From NCBI GenBank assembly GCA_028751875.1, contig CM054157.1:1269973-1333972 (forward strand): a stretch of DNA of 64,000 bases, in the 5' to 3' direction. The DNA is from Rapana venosa. Taxonomy: Eukaryota > Mollusca > Gastropoda > Neogastropoda > Muricidae. How positions within the stretch are numbered: the stretch's first letter is position 1; the number at the start of each line of letters is the position of its first letter. Under the pieces are notes generated by a model. It made no database searches. It had not been told where the DNA came from and saw nothing but the letters and a program-made list of their open reading frames with translations. This document shows positions 61,535 through 64,000 of this stretch, one piece after another. The position numbers and the translations under genes were made by a program.

Positions 61535-61905
61535 GTTGTTGTTGTTGTTGTTGTTGTTGTGCGTTCCCCAGCTTTACACCCTGGGGGTCACCCAGAACAT
61601 GCACTCTGCCTCACTCATCCCACCTGGGAATCTCCGTGAGATAGGAAGTACACACTGGATGAGAAGTTTGCGTATATGACTCTTTTTCAAGCACCTCGCC
61701 ATATAGGCAGCCATACTCCGACTTCAGAGGATTTTTTTTCTCCTTTTACAAAGGAGAGTGCGGGTTGTTATGTTAAGAGCTTGTCATGGCTGAAGGTAAT
61801 CTCAACACAACATTTTACAACATAACAACGTTTTAATGTAGGCCTTGGCAATTAGCTGACATCAATAATAACTGACACAGCTTTTGGCCTGACGTTATTA
61901 GCCAC
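61535..61905 (+). repeat. Dispersed repeat D copy nested in the LINE
   Basis: Follows (GTT)n, starts gttccccagctttacaccct, and is a near full copy of the element at 39223. It splits the LINE just after DFAKAF. Confidence 0.75.
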
Positions 61906-62049
61906 TCCCTCCTCATTAACAAAACTGAAATGCTATAGAATTTCCAACCAAGTGTTAACATTTTTAGACCCATTTCTCAGTAACCGTCAACAGCCTGTTC
62001 AAATGGGGCCTAGGAGGTCGGCATTGTTACCCGTGAAATATGGAATACT

Positions 62050-62410
62050 ATAGGGATCAATACAGACTGGGCAAGGCCAGGAGTGTGTTGAGATCAACTC
62101 AGTACAGCACCAACACCAAGCTGAAGCTATACCAGAGCTGTGTTGTACCTACGCTCCTGTTCTGAGTGCTGGAGGATGACGGAAGCGGATCTTACCAAAC
62201 TTTGATCCTTTCACACCATATGCCCCCGAAGAATTCTCTGGATCTTTTGGCCAGAGAAGATCTCCAATGAAGACCTACTACGGAGATGCAGGCAAGAAGA
62301 CATGGGAACCATCATCACCAGACAACGGTGGAAGTGGATTGGGAGGTTTTGTTGCTGTCCTACACACAACTGGGTGTAATGGTTAATGATGATGATGATA
62401 GGGATCAATA
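62050..62410 (+). mobile_element. RTE-type LINE 3' end nested in the LINE, with 13-bp TSD
   Basis: Insert 62063-62397 is bounded by atagggatcaata at 62050-62062 and 62398-62410. It encodes, with frameshifts, LYQSCVVPTLL, RRCRQEDMGTIITRQRWKWI and ends in (GATGAT)n. Confidence 0.88.
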
Positions 62411-63844
62411 ATTATTAGGACCACTTCTTTTCTCTATCTATATCAATTACCTACCTACCTATTCATTGTTCATGTGAAATATTTGCTGATGATACATCAA
62501 TTCAATATCAAGACAGTAATCCAAACCAGCTTGTGAGTGATATGCAGGCAGATATTGATAAACTGGACATAACTCAATCATATGTCCGTCAATTCAAATA
62601 AAACAAAGGTATGTTTATAACTACTCCGCGAAAAAGACAGAAATTGCGTTTTCCATTTGCGCCAATATTCAAAGGACAAAAAAAAAAAAAAAATTGAAGA
62701 AGTAGTTTCACTTAATGTACTAGGTGCAATAACTGACAATGATTTATCCTGGTCAGAACACATAGCCACTTTAGAAAAGGGAATCTCAGTAAGATTATAT
62801 TAACTTAGAAAAATCAAGAATTTTCTGAATCTACAGTCACAAAAATTATTCTTTCATTCACATATTCTGTCTCTTATAAATTATGTTTCTACCTTATGGG
62901 ATAGTGCTTGTGAAACAAACCTAAAGCATATAGGCCGCCTACATAAAAGAGCTGTCAAACTAATCTTATTGAATCCTAATACACCAATCAAGACCATCTA
63001 CAAAGAATTAGATATTCTTCCACTCAGAGACAGTTAGATGCATGTACAATATATTAAACGGAAAAGCCCCAACGAAAATTGTGAAAAGTTTTGCTGTCCA
63101 TAAAACAGGCCTACTTATAGACTGTTTTTGCCCAGGCCCCGTAATAATATCTGTAAGTCAAGCCTTGCTTATTCTGGAAGAACACTGTGGAATAATCTAC
63201 CTCCCTTTTAAAAACTAGCTCCTTCAAAACAAACCTTATAGAAACTTTTAAAGAGACACCTGGTGTACAAGTTGTAAGTCCACTTTGTGCTCAAGGTCAC
63301 CTTACATCTGGCTGGATTGTAACTTGTTATTCTTACCCTTGCTATTTTGCATTTTTGTTATTTGTCATGACTGCACTTATGTTGTATTGTCTTGGATTTT
63401 GTTTATCTTGTAGTGTGAGGTCTGGATTTATATAGAAAAATCCTCATTTATTTTTGTTCTTTTCAGCATAGGTTAACGTTGTCTTTGAACGCTTTTATAT
63501 GTCAAATTCCTTGATTTCTTTTTGAGGGCAGGATGAAGAAAAAAAGGTGTGTAAACTTAATCTTTTACCCGCAATTAAGATCATTTTGACTTGACTTTAA
63601 ACAAAAAAATCGGGAATGGGCGACCACTTTACTGAATGCAGTTTTTAAGAGTGAAGTCCCTTTTACATCATCTCTACGTGTTGTAGGCATCCAGACACAA
63701 AAGTGTTGCAAAGCAGATTTTGTATGTTGGTGTTAGGGGGCCTGCCTGTATTTGAAGCAGCCAGATGAGCCCTTTTTCACATGGAAGTATTATTGTTGCT
63801 ATTGTTGGAATTTTACTGATATGTGTAAGTGTGTGCTTTACTGC

Positions 63845-63850
63845 TTGTGT

Positions 63851-63883
<33 letters not shown>
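63845..63883. repeat. (TG)n-(CG)n-(TG)n alternating purine-pyrimidine tract
   Basis: A run of gcgcgcgcgcgcgcg flanked by TG repeats, 39 bases in all. Confidence 0.95.
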
Positions 63884-63885
<2 letters not shown>

Positions 63886-64000
63886 GAGTTTAAAACAGTT
63901 TTAATTATTATCAGTTGGTGTCTGTATTGAATATATCATCTGTCATATAAACAATAAAGTATTGTGTGTGTACCTGTATTTCACTGTGTCTGCTTTCTTC

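Larger units (their letters stand above)
61195..63597 (+). mobile_element. Degenerate LINE with two nested insertions
   Basis: The pieces follow reverse-transcriptase order: LNYRPISILSVLSKPFEKHI (61302), ENQSGFRENHSC (61400), FLDFAKAF (61507), SLLINKTEM (61910), SNRQQPVQ-like (61980), FADDTSIQYQ (62479), YSGRTLWNNLPP (63170), and a tail acttaatcttttacccgcaa ending ttttgacttgac. Two foreign blocks interrupt it (61535-61905 and 62063-62397). Many frameshifts. Confidence 0.82.

Overview
The window is animal nuclear DNA. Its genes are cut into short exons with GT-AG introns, and the introns are crowded with microsatellites, minisatellites, tRNA-derived SINEs and dead non-LTR retrotransposons. The protein sequences, the repeat types and the very high (CA)n/(TC)n content suggest a lophotrochozoan, most likely a marine mollusc (gastropod). 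That placement is inference. Nothing in the window looks bacterial, organellar or viral.

Two protein-coding genes are supported, and they converge. (1) VPS33A runs on the + strand from before the left edge to 38624. It is the Sec1/Munc18-family subunit of the HOPS/CORVET tethering complexes. Fourteen coding exons join in perfect phase to give 571 residues; only the N-terminal exon or exons (about 34 residues in human) lie outside. The gene carries two homologous, mutually exclusive candidate terminal exons (34331-34455 and 38521-38624). Both fit the same splice phase, and I regard this as the most interesting feature. (2) A RAB34/RAB36-type small GTPase lies on the - strand. Nine coding exons run from an ATG at 56718 to a TGA at 47524 and give 265 residues; a probable untranslated first exon lies near 58.1-58.3 kb. 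Both products belong to late endosome/lysosome trafficking by family knowledge.

Layout. 0-5 kb: VPS33A exons and SINE copies. 5.24-8.84 kb: a nearly complete reverse-strand RTE-type LINE with a 12-bp target duplication, itself hit by a SINE with its own 13-bp duplication. 10.2-11.35 kb: a piggyBac-like non-autonomous DNA transposon in TTAA. 12.7-13.6 kb: a 39-bp minisatellite. 15-19 kb: exons 6-8 with SINEs and LINE tails. 19.3-23.06 kb: a recently dead LINE with endonuclease and reverse transcriptase, set in CA repeats. 24-31.6 kb: exons 9-12 separated by large simple and tandem arrays, including a CAGGTA array and a minisatellite grown from a SINE. 33-38.6 kb: exon 13 and the alternative last exons. 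38.6-47.5 kb: intergenic sequence and 3' flanks with several tandem arrays. 47.5-58.3 kb: the RAB gene. 58.3-64 kb: LINE tails, a young SINE, a 51-nt poly-C run and a degenerate LINE with nested insertions.

Most long open frames here are not genes. They are translations of (CA)n, (TC)n and minisatellites, or retroelement remnants. Exon boundaries were placed by hand from splice signals, codon phase and protein family memory; no alignment was run.
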